Positions 25,954 through 36,592 are shown, counted from the first letter of the stretch. The stretch is DNA of 36,652 nucleotides from Rhizophagus sp. LPA8_4_AMF (GCA_021464525.1 JADRCO010000346.1:1-36652); one strand, 5' to 3'. The notes: generated by a model not told the origin, from the sequence alone. Numbers and translations are program-made.

Positions 25954-26672
25954 GAAGGAGTTGACAGAAAGTATTTATTTGACATAATAGGAATTATTTC
26001 TGTTATTTTTGTATTTTAAACCCAAAGACTTCATAAAAATTGAAAAATAATTAAAAATAGAATTTTTTAATAAAAATTTTACATTTATTTTAAAGTATAA
26101 AACATTAAAACCTATTTAAAAGTTTTTTTTTACTTATATAGTAGTAAAATTCTATATAAATATTTAGTTTAAAAAATATGAAAATTTTTATCTTTTTAAA
26201 CAAAAGAGTTACAGTAAAATAAATCTTCAAATTAGACTCTTTAACTAAAAAATGGCTTATATTTCAAAAATCAGAAAGATTAGATTAATAATTGTTGAGA
26301 AATCTGCCTTTAAAAATCATTAAATTTCAGTAAAAATAATGGTTTACATATAAAATTTGCAAAAATTCATTATTTTTAAGTAATGATTTTTCAACAACTG
26401 CTGATTCAATCTTTTTGATATTTGAAATATAAGCTATTCCTTAGTTAAAGAAACAATTTTTAACATTTATTTTACTATAACTGTTCTGGTTAAAAAGTCA
26501 AATTTTTTTCATCATAAAATTAATATTTCTGTGATATATTACTATCAATTAAATGAAAACCCACTTCTAAATAGTTTTATACATCTCAAATTTTAAAATA
26601 AACGTAAAATTATATTAAAACCTGAAATATTTTTTAATTTTTAGGGTGGTTGAATACTTTTACCGGGAAGTG
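25954..26672. mobile_element. Palindromic Tc1/mariner-like foldback element (about 720 bp)
   Basis: Two arms of roughly 300 bp face each other about 26340. For example, the left 26160-26220 block is the imperfect reverse complement of 26465-26530, including ACAGTAAAATAAAT versus ATTTATTTTACTATA, and GGCTTATATTTCAAA versus TTTGAAATATAAGCTA. The right end reads GTTGAATACTTTTACCGGGAAGTG|TA, and the left end TA|GAAGGAGTTGACAGAAAGTA. AAAGTATT near both tips and the TA flanks fit Tc1/mariner. The left border is less sure. No transposase is present. Confidence 0.55.
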
Positions 26673-27138
26673 TATATATATGGGCAGTAATGTGCACTAA
26701 AGCTGCCGCCTGAAACTAGAGGGTTTTACCATTTGTCGAAACCAAAATGGTAAAACTAGTTTAAGAAAATTAGTCAATTCTGAAATGCCAAAACTATTTG
26801 AAAATTCTGATTGATCAATTGTAAAATTATGTCACATGTCACATAATTCTGGCTGGAATTAAATAAAAATTATAAAAATTTTATTTCCATAAATAGTTAA
26901 TAAACATCTGATTCTGACTCCATAGCATTCTTCGTGATATGTGTAACTTTAATTTCCTTATATAGTAATATATTACACAACGAGATTTATAATTTCGGCC
27001 AAAATTACAAATAATTTTTGTAATTTCAGCCAGAATTAATAAATTATTTTTTTACAAAATTTTATTTTCATAAATAGCTAATAAACATGTGATTCTGACT
27101 CTATAGCGTTCTTTGTGATATGAATAGCTTCATTTTAA

Positions 27139-27587
27139 TTGCTGATCTGCCTAAGAACAGCACTATTTGTTGATCATTTTATAATAAAATTCAGGGGAAT
27201 ATTAAAAAATTCATTTCTCATTATTTTGTGATCCAGTTATTGAATTTTGATGACTTTATGTTAGTTTGTAGCTCTCAGTACCCTCTTTAAAATAAAAAAA
27301 AGATCTTCAAAATTGGACTGGTACATCACGAGTTAAACGTAAAAAACCATTTTTCAGAACATACCGTGCTGCATCTGAAGTGCACCTGAAAAATTTGTTT
27401 TGCAATTATCTTGTGATGTACTGGTCTAATTTTAAAGATCATTTTTTTATTTTGATGAGAGTACTGAGGGCTACAAAATACCTTAAAGGTTCATCAAAAT
27501 CCAATCGCTGGATTACAAGATAATTCAAGATAACTCTTTTAATTTTTCGCCCTAAATTTAATTAGTCGATCTTAGGCAGATCAGCAA
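27139..27587. mobile_element. piggyBac-type MITE with TTAA duplication (449 bp)
   Basis: It starts TTGCTGATCTGCCTAAGA and ends with its exact reverse complement TCTTAGGCAGATCAGCAA. Both ends abut TTAA (27135-27138 and 27588-27591), the obligate piggyBac target. The whole element is a diverged palindrome centred near 27370 (TGGACTGGTACATCAC faces GTGATGTACTGGTCTA). It interrupts the second internal repeat of the surrounding element, so it is the youngest insertion. No coding capacity is seen. Confidence 0.82.
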
Positions 27588-27652
27588 TTAAGCATATGCT
27601 CACTTTGTGTAATTATGATTTCCTTATATGGTAATGGCGATTACACAAAGTT

Positions 27653-27674
27653 CATAATTCCGGCCGGAATTATG
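27653..27674. repeat. Perfect 22-bp palindrome
   Basis: CATAATTC followed by CGGCCGG and AATTATG is its own reverse complement over 22 bases, inside the right arm of the MULE-like element. The matching position in the left arm (TAATTCTGGCTGGAATTA) is decayed. Confidence 0.8.
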
Positions 27675-27945
27675 ATTCACGTGATATAATTTTGGTAACG
27701 GCCAATCAGAATTTCAGAAAAGTTTCAGCATTTCGGAAAAGTTTTGGAAAAAATTCTGGGCCTAAACTAGTTTCGGAATTTGGAAATAGTTTTGGGCAGC
27801 ACCATTAATGTGCACTTGGAAGATTGGAAGCACTATTGGAAGTACCATTGGAAGGTTTGGAAGTATAATTTTCTTATAATATCATTTGGATTCCAATCAA
27901 ATTTTTAACTATTGGAAGTATAAAATGCACATCACTGTATATGGG

Positions 27946-28374
27946 TGTTATTTACTTGGCGATCCTATCACGTGATTTAATAATATTTTTGATTGGCTAA
28001 TTTTATGAAAAATTTTATGTTTTTTTTTAAAAAAAAAGTTAACTAAAACAACTTTTTTAACAATTATATGAAAAAAACATGAATTTTTATTTAAATTTTT
28101 TTGTAAGATATGATTAATATAATTTTATTTGACAAATTCCTGAATTTGTAAGATACACAGGTATTTTAGTCAGTCATTTACGGTAATTGTTAAATGCTTT
28201 TAAGACTAGCGAACTATGCAAATGAGAAATTTTAGTGAATGAAAATATTTTAGTATTTTCCAGTTAAAAAGTTATTTATAAAGAAAATGGTTCTTGTACA
28301 ATTGCAATTTTATAGTTTTATTAATCGGATCACGTTAACATTAATTCGACTTTTTATTAACTTTTAAATTCTTT
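27946..28374. other. AT-rich 3' flank of MUS81
   Basis: No gene seen. It lies between the right target duplication of the hAT element and the MUS81 stop codon and should include the MUS81 3' UTR at its right end. Confidence 0.4.
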
Positions 28375-30395
28375 TTACAAGTAAACATCACTATTCCAAA
28401 TTTGATAAACTTTTTCACTTAGAGCTGAACCAATATTCTTCCTACGAATCATATTTCCACCAACGTTCATAAGCATTTTCTTTTTTTCTTCCACATTGTC
28501 CAAAAAATCAAAAGCATCAAATAAATGATGTGGTGTTGGATAAATTTTTACAATCTCTGCGGCTTTTTCAGCACTTAACCCTCTAATAGTCATTAAAAAC
28601 TTTATAAAAGTATCTTTCAATGTTAAAGACTTACTTTTACTATTAAGTTCGGAATATGAAGCAAATGAGACATGAAACGTACAATTCGTATAAATAGTGG
28701 CGAGATGTTGTTTCAAGTCCAAGAAATTAGCACGATAAATTGCTCCATCTGGAATAGAATGTAAAGTTTTATTCTAGAGAAAATGAAAGAAGGTTAATAA
28801 CACAAGAATTTGAGATATAATAAATTGTAATTAACAATATAAACCTCATATAATTTCTTTAGCATATTTGTCATTCTAACCAAATAATCAATACTTTGAT
28901 CAATTGCGCCAGTACGTTTCAAAAAGAAACCATTCAGTACTTGAGTGGATGTCATTGCAGTTTTAATTGCATCAATTCCAAATTCTGCAACTTCTTTCAA
29001 ATTATAATCTTCGATAAGATAAATAATTTGACCTATTCCAGATCTTGAAAGACGAAACTTTTGCTCTCTGAATCTTCCATCTTTAATACTACTGACCAAA
29101 TCGTCCATCCTTTTTCTTTCTATAATGTAGTCCAAGACAATCTCTTCTTGTGTGAAACTATTATATTTACGTGCCACCCAAATAACGTCACCAAGTTCCA
29201 AATTTCTAACTGATATCTTTAGACCTTTTTGTTGTAAAGTGTCTTGAATATAATCACGATCCTTCTTTAATTTGACTTCTCTGTTATCCAAAATTAAAAT
29301 TACTTCAAAAGTACCGGGTACCCATTCTACAGTCTTAATATCAGAAAATGAGTTTTTAACAGATGATATCATTGAAGTTGTCGATTGATTTAATTGACTT
29401 TTTCCAATTTTGTTGAAATCGGTTTTCAAAAATACTTCTGAATTATTTGTGATAATTCTTGATTCTTTATCATTAGAATAGTTTAAATTATTATTAACAG
29501 AAAGAGATATTTCGCGTTCAGAATACTTTCTAGCTCCAAGTTGATCTATATCAACATTTGGGAAAATCACTTTTCCTTGTGATTTCGCGGCCTGTACTAT
29601 TTGTTTTGCAATTTTGAGCCCGGATTCAGTTAATGAAAACCTTACTGGATTACCATTTTTGTAAACGTAATCTTTATCCAATAAAGTTTTCATACAACTC
29701 CAAGCAGTATAATATTTCTGATGAGCACTTGGCATATCAAAAGATGCATCACAGTATTGTTGTGCTTCTTTTATAAGTTCTGATTTTGTCATTGATGGAG
29801 TTGATTCAAATTCACAAGATTTGTAAAGTGCCAACATAATTGCGTAAGATCCTGAACGATATTGTGGGACATAGGTTTTGGATATTGTAGCTTTCTTTTG
29901 TTTTTTCGATTCATGTTCAGTAGATTTAAATTCTTGATTTTGATCAATGTTTTGACTTAATGTACGTATTGTTTCTTCATCTATGTAAATGAATTTTAAT
30001 TAAAATTCGATAAAAATGATAATAATGATAATATTATTCGAAAGCTACCAGGTCGTAATGGCATAGGTTGTCTGTTTTCTTCACAATGCTGCTTTAGTTT
30101 TCTTTCTAATTTTTGTATTAATGTAGGACCAATACCATTTAAAATTATAGTTTCAGCTGGGTGTTGAAAAGGTATTGGATATTTTTCCACTGAATCATGT
30201 GCCTTTATAATGAACATACATAAATAAATAACGAAAATAAATCGTATATAAAATTCAAAAAATGTTTTTATCTACCTTTTTATAAACATAATAACTTTTA
30301 TTATTGTTGATAGCTTTAGCTTCTTGCATCCACTCTTCTAACCATTTTAAATATAAAGGATTACCACAGGGAAGTATTTTTCGTTTTGGTGGCAT
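28375..30395 (-). CDS. MUS81: MUS81 structure-specific endonuclease
   Basis: Four exons: 30395-30276, 30202-30049, 29980-28845, 28773-28375 (602 aa). MUS81, with an EME1/MMS4 partner, cuts 3' flaps, stalled forks and nicked Holliday junctions in the nucleus. The N-terminal part (NPLYLKWLEEWMQEA, then PAETIILNGIGPTLIQKLE) is the MUS81 helix-hairpin-helix region. A winged-helix-like segment follows (YTAWSCMKTLLDKDYVYKNG, RFSLTESGLKIAKQI). The ERCC4/XPF nuclease core has LILDNREV (about 320-327) and the catalytic ERKRMDD (379-385, fitting ERKxxxD), with GRFREQKFRL after it. The C-terminal tandem HhH contains IRGLSAEKAAEIVKIYPTP. All key residues are intact, so it should be active. The start ATG gives MPPKRKILPCGNPL. 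It diverges from EAPP. Confidence 0.95.
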
Positions 30396-30526
30396 TTTAA
30401 TACGTGAAATAATCGAAACGCGTAAATCGCGAATTTGACGTATAGAACTATAGATCCTGTATCACGAATCACGTGAGATTATTAATTTATCACGCGGTTC
30501 CGTTCTAAATTTTAAACTTGTTTGTA
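30396..30526. promoter_or_regulatory. Divergent MUS81-EAPP promoter with MCB-like site
   Basis: Only 131 bp separate the two ATGs. Within it are ACGCGT (30418-30423), TCGCGA (30427-30432) and CACGCGG (near 30491), plus CACGTGA (near 30470). ACGCGT is the MluI cell-cycle box bound by the fungal MBF complex at G1/S. That is a plausible regulator for a replication-repair nuclease, but binding here is inference. Confidence 0.5.
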
Positions 30527-31373
30527 ATGTCCTCTTCAAAAACCTTTCCCGTTAATAATGATACGGATAATGAAGAAGAATATTATGATAAGTTGTACTT
30601 CGATTCAGACACAACAAATGAAGAAGAATCTGAAGTTTCCGAAGCTTCTTCTAAAAGTACTGTCATACTATCATTTATTTCTTCGTAATTCGAAAATCTT
30701 TGATTCAAGCCAATAGTCTTTTTTTTTTAGATTCAAAGAAAGTGTTAAATCAAGAGCAAAGAAAAAAATTGACGAATGATGAACTTTTATATGATCCAGA
30801 ATTAGACAATCAAGATGAACTTTGGATGGAAAAGAAATTATCTCGTATGTTAAATATACTCTATAAATGTTTGTTATTTCAAACTTTATTAATAATTATT
30901 GTGTGTTCATATAGGATATTCTTCAAAGGCTAAACAAAAGGTATCGACGTCAAAATCATCAGAGATACCAAGTGGAACAGATGCCATATTATCTTGCCCT
31001 CTATGTTTCACTTCATTGAGTTATCATACACAAAGGTAAACGGACCAAAAATATTTATGTGTGTTTTTTATGATGTGTTTTTTATTTTTTCAACTTAATC
31101 ATTTATAATTTCAATTATAGACACGAACTTTATTCGAATCAGTATCGTGCGATTTTTGTTGAAAATTGTAAGATTATTAAAACAGAAAAATTATTGTATA
31201 ATGAAAATAAACTCAGAAATAAAAATCGTAAAAGTAAAAATGAGGAACTATCTAATGAACAAATTACTGGGCAAGAAACTTATTATCCTGTTGTATGTGA
31301 AACTTGCGAGACCAAGGTCGCTGTAATTGATGAAGATGAAGTATTTCATTTTTTTAATGTTATTCCATCATAA
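30527..31373 (+). CDS. EAPP: EAPP-like (E2F-associated phosphoprotein) zinc protein
   Basis: Four exons: 30527-30656, 30731-30844, 30915-31035, 31121-31373 (205 aa; human EAPP is about 285). The animal protein is a nuclear phosphoprotein that modulates E2F-dependent transcription; the fungal role is unknown. The N-terminus is acidic (DNDTDNEEEYYDK, TNEEESEVSEA). The family core follows: LLYDPELDNQDELWMEKKLSRY, then DAILSCPLCFTSLSYHTQRHE, QYRAIFVENC, and the C-terminal ETYYPVVCETC and VAVIDEDEVFHFFNVIPS. Two CxxC pairs (C109/C112 and C181/C184) make a probable zinc ribbon. The splice sites (GTACTG, GTATGT, GTAAAC donors) join in phase. Expression may be coupled to MUS81 through the shared promoter. 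Confidence 0.9.
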
Positions 31374-32588
31374 AAAAAGGTTTATTATTTATGATAATTT
31401 AATTTTTTAGTTATAGAAATTATATTACAAAAGAGAAATGATATCTTTAACATCAATATCTCAATGGATATTTAATTAAAATTATAGACATTACCATTGA
31501 ATTTTTTTTTTTTTAATCATCAATTTTATGTATTGATTCGCATTAAACAAAAATTTTTCAAATAATATATATTGTATATATTGTATACTATTACATCTTG
31601 TTAAATAGTAAAATTCGTACAAATTATTTGATTGAAAGTTATATTGAATTAAGTTATATATTATATATTCATATATAAATAGCTATTGCTATAGAAATCA
31701 TGGAAAAAAAATACATATATAGGTCATAAAGAAGTTATGAGCATTTCCCATTTTTAAGAATACTATCATTTGCTTAAATTATATATGAATTTGCTAAAAA
31801 ATCAAATAACTATAATAAATTTAATTTATAAATTATTATGAAATTACTTTTAGTAATTGTAAAAAGGTAAATTAAAATTGCTTTATTAAAATAAATCTAA
31901 TAATATAAAATTCATATTAATACTGAAAATTATAATTTAATAAACATTTAATAATTATTATTCAATAGTCAGACTTTAATGAATTTTATACAATTAGATT
32001 TTTTTTTATTAAGATAAATAAATGGTAGTAAAATTATTTTTTTAAAAAATTGATTGTTTTTTAAAAGTTTATAAAATTATTTGAAATAAAATCCTTATAA
32101 TATATATTTATTAAAAAGATAATTTATGAATACAAATAGTCTGTTTATATTGTACTTTGCTAGTAAAGTGTAATTCTATAAAGTTTAATATTAAAATTGC
32201 CAAAGGTATATGTATGATTGTATTATGCCAACAATTATCACAGTAGGTATTTTCTTTGTAATTAAATTTTATGTTATCAATAAATTTTATTTATAAAAAA
32301 TTTAATTTAAATTTCAATAAAAAAAATATTTTATTAAAATATAGATTTAATTCTTTTCAAAATAAATCAAATTTTATTTCCTTAAATCTACTATTTATTC
32401 ACAAATCAAATATTATTTTCTAACTCTAACTAATTATATTAATATTGGGCAAATCATATAATTTATTAATTATAAATATAAATATATAAATTTTCTACTT
32501 AGTAACAGATTAAATAAATTATTTAAATGATTTTTTTAATTGATAAATGCTTCTAAGAAAAGTATTTGGTAACCATAAAAGTAAATTC
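31374..32588. other. Very AT-rich gene-free DNA
   Basis: 1.2 kb of nearly pure A/T sequence after EAPP. No exon, RNA gene or clear repeat family is recognised. Confidence 0.5.
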
Positions 32589-33360
32589 TTAAAATACTAT
32601 TATTATTTCTTTATAGTAACTAACAGATTTTAGTATTAAAAGTACCAAAAGAGATAGTCCGCTGCTAGCTTCTGGCATAAATACAGTTTTATCACTTTTT
32701 TTGTCTATACATTTATGGATTGCGCATATATAATTACATGCTTTTATTAAGTTTTCTTCTTTCATCCATTTAGCATCTTTCAATATGCCAACTCTGCGCA
32801 ATTTTTCAAATGATGTTTGCAAGTCCTTAATTGTTTTTTTGTTAGGATAAAATGTAAATATTTTTTCAATATCTTCATACTTCTCTTTCTCCTTAAATTT
32901 CATCTTTTGAATGAATGATACACATATGTCTAAAGAAGGTCCCAAATGGTTATTAAGATAATCGAATGAAATTGAGAATTTAATTGTTGTTCTTCTTATT
33001 ATAAAAACTTTTTTAGCGATTTCTTTTTATACAAAATCGGAATATCAGACTATCTGTTTTGATAATGACTAAAAAATACCTGAAATGGAATTATAAAATA
33101 ATTTATATCATTTGTTGCACCATATATAATTAGTCATGGTCATTTTGACCAGTTCATAGGCCAGTTTAGTAATTCTTTTTAGTCTCACTGAACATAAAAT
33201 TTTTAAAGTACATATCACGTAACTTATTCAATTAATAACGAAAAATTAGTTATTTACGCTAACTTTACCCAAAATATTGTGAAGGAATGTCCAGTCACAC
33301 AGTACAGAGATATGTTGTCAAAATCATGCGTTAGTAATGATTTATTTTTGCATGAATATT
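32589..33360. repeat. Left copy of a diverged direct duplication, with gene remnant
   Basis: This block matches 33715-34745 in the same orientation, for example GATTTCTTTTTATAC and TTAATAATTCAATTGAT-type blocks and the TGATACACATA segment. On the minus strand it keeps an open frame (32945-32589) reading MKFKEKEKYEDIEKIFTF and KLRRVGILKDAKWMKEENLI, which begins with TTG and has no ATG context. It is probably a relic of an unknown gene carried by the duplicated unit. Confidence 0.5.
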
Positions 33361-33649
33361 TCACATAACCGATTACAATAAACTTTTATCAATTGTATAA
33401 AGTCCAAATATTACACTTTGATAATTTGAGCAGTGAAATATTTTACTTTTATTAAATTTTTATATTTAGCAATTATCATGTAGAATAGCAAAGTAGAATT
33501 TGCAATATCTTTTTTTGCTCATATTACAAAATCATATCTTTGTTTCTATTTCTTTTCTTTTTCTTCTTTGAACTTTTAACAGCATTTGTATCACTTGTAT
33601 CGCTTAGTTTTAAAGAAGAAAGTTAATAAAAAAAAAGTATCACATCTTC

Positions 33650-34260
33650 ACTCCCAAATAGAGAATGAGATATTGCATATCAACTACCATGGACAAACTA
33701 TCGCCCAACCCTTTCGATCCAACCAGTCCGCTAGTAACAGGTAATAATCACACAGTTTTTTCACTCTCTTTGTCTGTACACTTATAGATCACATATACAT
33801 AATTACACAGCTTCGTTGAGTTTTCTTCTTCTGATCACTTAGCATCTTCTAACACGCCATCTCTGTGTAATTTCCAAAATGATGTTTACAATGCTTTTTT
33901 TGTTTTGGTGTTAGGACAAAACGTGAACTTTTTTTAATATCTTCATTCTTCTCCTTCTCTTACTGACTGCATATTTGTTCTTCAACCCCGATCTATAATG
34001 AACTGACGCACCAAATATATACCTGGCAATTTTCTGCTTCCTGATAGTGTACGTCGCATTCACTACAAAAGGCTGATGAACTTCTTTTGATTGCATTTCC
34101 GTTATCATTTCTGCTAGACAGGTCAAACTTTCTTCAAGATAAATCACTTGTCTCTGAAGATTCCATCTTTTGGATGGATGATACACATACAGCCAAAGAA
34201 GGCATACAGCGTCCCAAACAGTTATTAAGTTAATCAAATGAAATTGAGAAAGTGATATTA
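33650..34260 (-). pseudogene. Right copy of the duplicated gene remnant
   Basis: The minus strand repeats the coding-like blocks of the left copy (…EKEKNEDIKK…, …DAK…EEENSTKLCNY…, …CTDKESEKT…), but with stops and frameshifts. An additional segment of about 190 bp (33970-34160) is absent from the left copy. It holds an open frame (34237-33911) reading QRQVIYLEESLTCLAEMITE and RKQKIARYIFGASVHYRS, which may be an exon retained here and lost on the left. The family is not recognised. Confidence 0.4.
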
Positions 34261-34744
34261 CCTTTCCTTTGTAATCAAACAGAATTGGTGTTCCCTATGT
34301 CTTATTGTAAAAACTTTTTAATGATTTCTTTTTATACGAATATAAGAATGTTTGATAATGACTAAAAATATCTAAAATAGAATTATGAAATAATTTATCA
34401 CTTGTTGCATCTATGGCTCATGCAATTCTTTCATCCAGCTGTATATAATTAGTCACAAATAGTTGGTCAATGAGATGATCAAAGAGATAAGATTGATAAC
34501 TGGGCTGATTTTTTCTTTTTATCTTGATGATAAACAATGAAATGATTGTATAATTGTATGGTCATTTAGCCTTAACCCTTGATCAGTTTAGACCAGTTTA
34601 ATAAATTTTTTTTTAGTTTCACAAGTATATATTACGTGAATTATTCAATTGATAATGACAAAATATTTATGTACAGTTAATTTTACCCAAAATAATGTGA
34701 CAGTCATGATACAGGGATAAGTAAACAGTGTTGTCAAAACCATA

Positions 34745-35435
34745 TGTTATGAAAGGTTGAGAACCTCACAATTTCTAAGATCGCCAAGCGTAAAACTAAC
34801 TATATGTCTTGCAGAGTAATCGCTAAACTAAAAGGAATCAAACTTCCATATACATGTACTTTCAAAGGTTTCTTGGCATCATACAATAATGTTAATCACC
34901 TCCAACCCTCGAGTTTTATCTCACGAGCCTACGAGCTCCAGTATATAAAGCGTGATGTGACTAATAGAAGTTTGGTCAACCTTCCTGCTAAAAATTAAGA
35001 TACGTATATGTCAGAAATTATGCTTTCATGTAAATGGATGAACTAATTTCTCACTGTCTGCGGTGGTAGCTCTTACGTTAGTTCTAAGAAAACAAAAGAT
35101 GGCAATTATTACCTTACATACCCTATCATTTCCACTGATTTCTTTACGGGAATTTTACATAATATTGCAAAGGGAATGATTACAATCTCCAATGAAAAAC
35201 CTGTCAAAAATCTCCACAGTTAGATTAAAGCACTGTTCTGTACTGTTCAGCTTTTTCTTTGTGCTTTCCATCCTGAGCCTGTAAAATACAGAATTATGCG
35301 TCAAGAAATCCTGATCTCTCAATATTTCAGTGACAGTCCTACTGCAGATGTTTGCCATATTCTTGTATAAATCAGTATTATACCTTGCAACGCAATATAT
35401 TCATATTTTTATGTACTGTAGGCCGTCTTCTGGCA
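34745..35435. other. Segment interrupting the right duplicate
   Basis: The left copy runs straight from the TTGTCAAAATCATGCGTTA block into ATGATTTATTTTTGCATG. In the right copy these two blocks are about 690 bp apart (34730 and 35437). The intervening DNA is less AT-rich and has small open frames on both strands (34804-34998 plus, 35358-35155 minus) with protein-like but unrecognised sequence. It looks like an insertion, but no terminal repeats or target duplication could be defined. Confidence 0.35.
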
Positions 35436-35550
35436 ATGATTTATTTTTGCATGTATTATAGGCTTTATCCTGACCCTTGTATTAATAAAATTTGATTACA
35501 TTTGTCACGTAACATTAAATATTTTTGCCCTGTATGTATCATTATTAACC

Positions 35551-36592
35551 ATGACAGTTAGTGATACTGCAGCTAACCTATCTGAGCTTGATTTATTGAG
35601 ACAGCGTAATGTTGAGCTTGAGGCTGAACTTGAGAAAAAGAATGTCAGGCTTGAAGAATGGAGATGATCTTATGAAAAAAATTAACGAGCTTAGGAATAA
35701 GAAGAGTGTTTTACCTTGCCGAGATTTTTGATCTCAAAATCAGAATCAAGGGATTGGAGAAGAATAGAGCAGGTATTGATGCAGAATGCTGAAGTTAAGT
35801 CTAAAGTTAAAGAGCATTCATTCAGAATTGTGAAAGTGGAACAGTGCTGGCTATACAATACTAGATGTGAGTAGTGGGAGTCACGTGTCTGATTCCAAAG
35901 AAGAACAGCCTGATGACGCTTGCTCTCCAGAAGATAGGAAAGACAAGGTTTTCTTGCTCAGGGGATTTAAGAAGGGGACTAGTGGTAGTAGAAGCAGGAT
36001 GCAAAGGAGGCATCTAAAAAATCACGCACGTGCTCTGAGAATGCTGATCCTGAGAACTATGATCGAAGAAGATCACATAAGAAAAAAAGAATTGATGAAC
36101 TCAAGCACGAATTATTCTACTCCACTTTGGTATCATTCTCAATAAAGCTTAATAATGAGACTGAAATTTCTGAGATTGTTTGTCCTGGAAAAGATACCTC
36201 TGATGACAAATCTAGCATTGACAAAGTTTCACAGCATTTAGTTCAATTATGTGATAAAGCCATTAATGAGCAAATATATGAAATTATAGATTATGGAATA
36301 TCTTCAGAAAAAATGAATGATCGTGTGACTGAAATTTCTAAAATCTTGCCTGAAAATGCACCTACCAAATCTCAACCAACTCATGACCAGGCATTTTTCT
36401 GCAATAAAGCCTTAAAGCTCTATTTTGATATACATCTTCATAGTAATCATGTCAGAGTTTAAGATATATATATCATTTCAAGGCAAAATTTTCATTATGC
36501 CCATCATGCAAAACGAATCATAAAGAAAATATAGTAGGTTATTATAGGAAAGGATCAGGTATCTCTGACATCTCTTATTGTATAGATAGGAC
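35551..36592 (+). pseudogene. Frameshifted coiled-coil gene relic, lineage-specific family
   Basis: ATG at 35551 opens MTVSDTAANLSELDLLRQRN and VELEAELEKKNVRLEEW, a coiled-coil start that stops at 35665. Coding text continues in other frames: DDLMKKINELRNKK (about 35667), AEIFDLKIRIKGLEKNRAGI (about 35720), a Lys/Arg-rich block near 36020-36100, then a clean frame to 36462 with KLNNETEISEIVCPG and SKILPENAPTKSQPTHDQ. After that stop, FSLCPSCKTNHKENIVGYYR (about 36488) reads as a zinc-knuckle-like tail ending near 36592. At least four frame breaks are needed, so it is dead. The style matches abundant orphan coiled-coil proteins I associate with Rhizophagus; this is recall, not a search. Confidence 0.55.

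Larger units (their letters stand above)
26699..27805. mobile_element. Long-inverted-repeat (MULE-like) element inside the hAT MITE
   Basis: Arms of roughly 180 bp (about 26705-26885 and 27640-27800) are diverged inverted repeats sharing GCTGCC ends, AAACTAG(T)TT, TTCTGAAAT, AATTCTGATTG and ATAATTC(T/C)GGC blocks. It is flanked by an exact 11-bp direct repeat TAATGTGCACT (26688-26698 and 27806-27816), consistent with a Mutator-like duplication of 9-11 bp. Inside, a segment of about 180 bp is duplicated in tandem (ATAAATAG blocks at 26889 and 27070). No transposase gene is present. Confidence 0.72.
26685..27937. mobile_element. hAT-type MITE, split by a later insertion
   Basis: The left end is CAGTAATGTGCACT and the right end TGCACATCACTG, giving CAGT(A/G)ATGTGCA termini. 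It is flanked by an exact 8-bp duplication TATATGGG (26677-26684 and 27938-27945), the hallmark of hAT elements. Only 14 bp of the left end remain outside the insertion. Without the insertion and one target copy the element is about 135 bp. The right part has five copies of TTGGAAG, a likely subterminal transposase-binding motif. Confidence 0.8.

Noticed and set aside
33690-33742. Plus-strand first exon reading MDKLSPNPFDPTSPLVTG with a GTAATA donor
   Set aside because: The same block in the left duplicate is coding-like on the opposite strand, so this is probably antisense of the relic.
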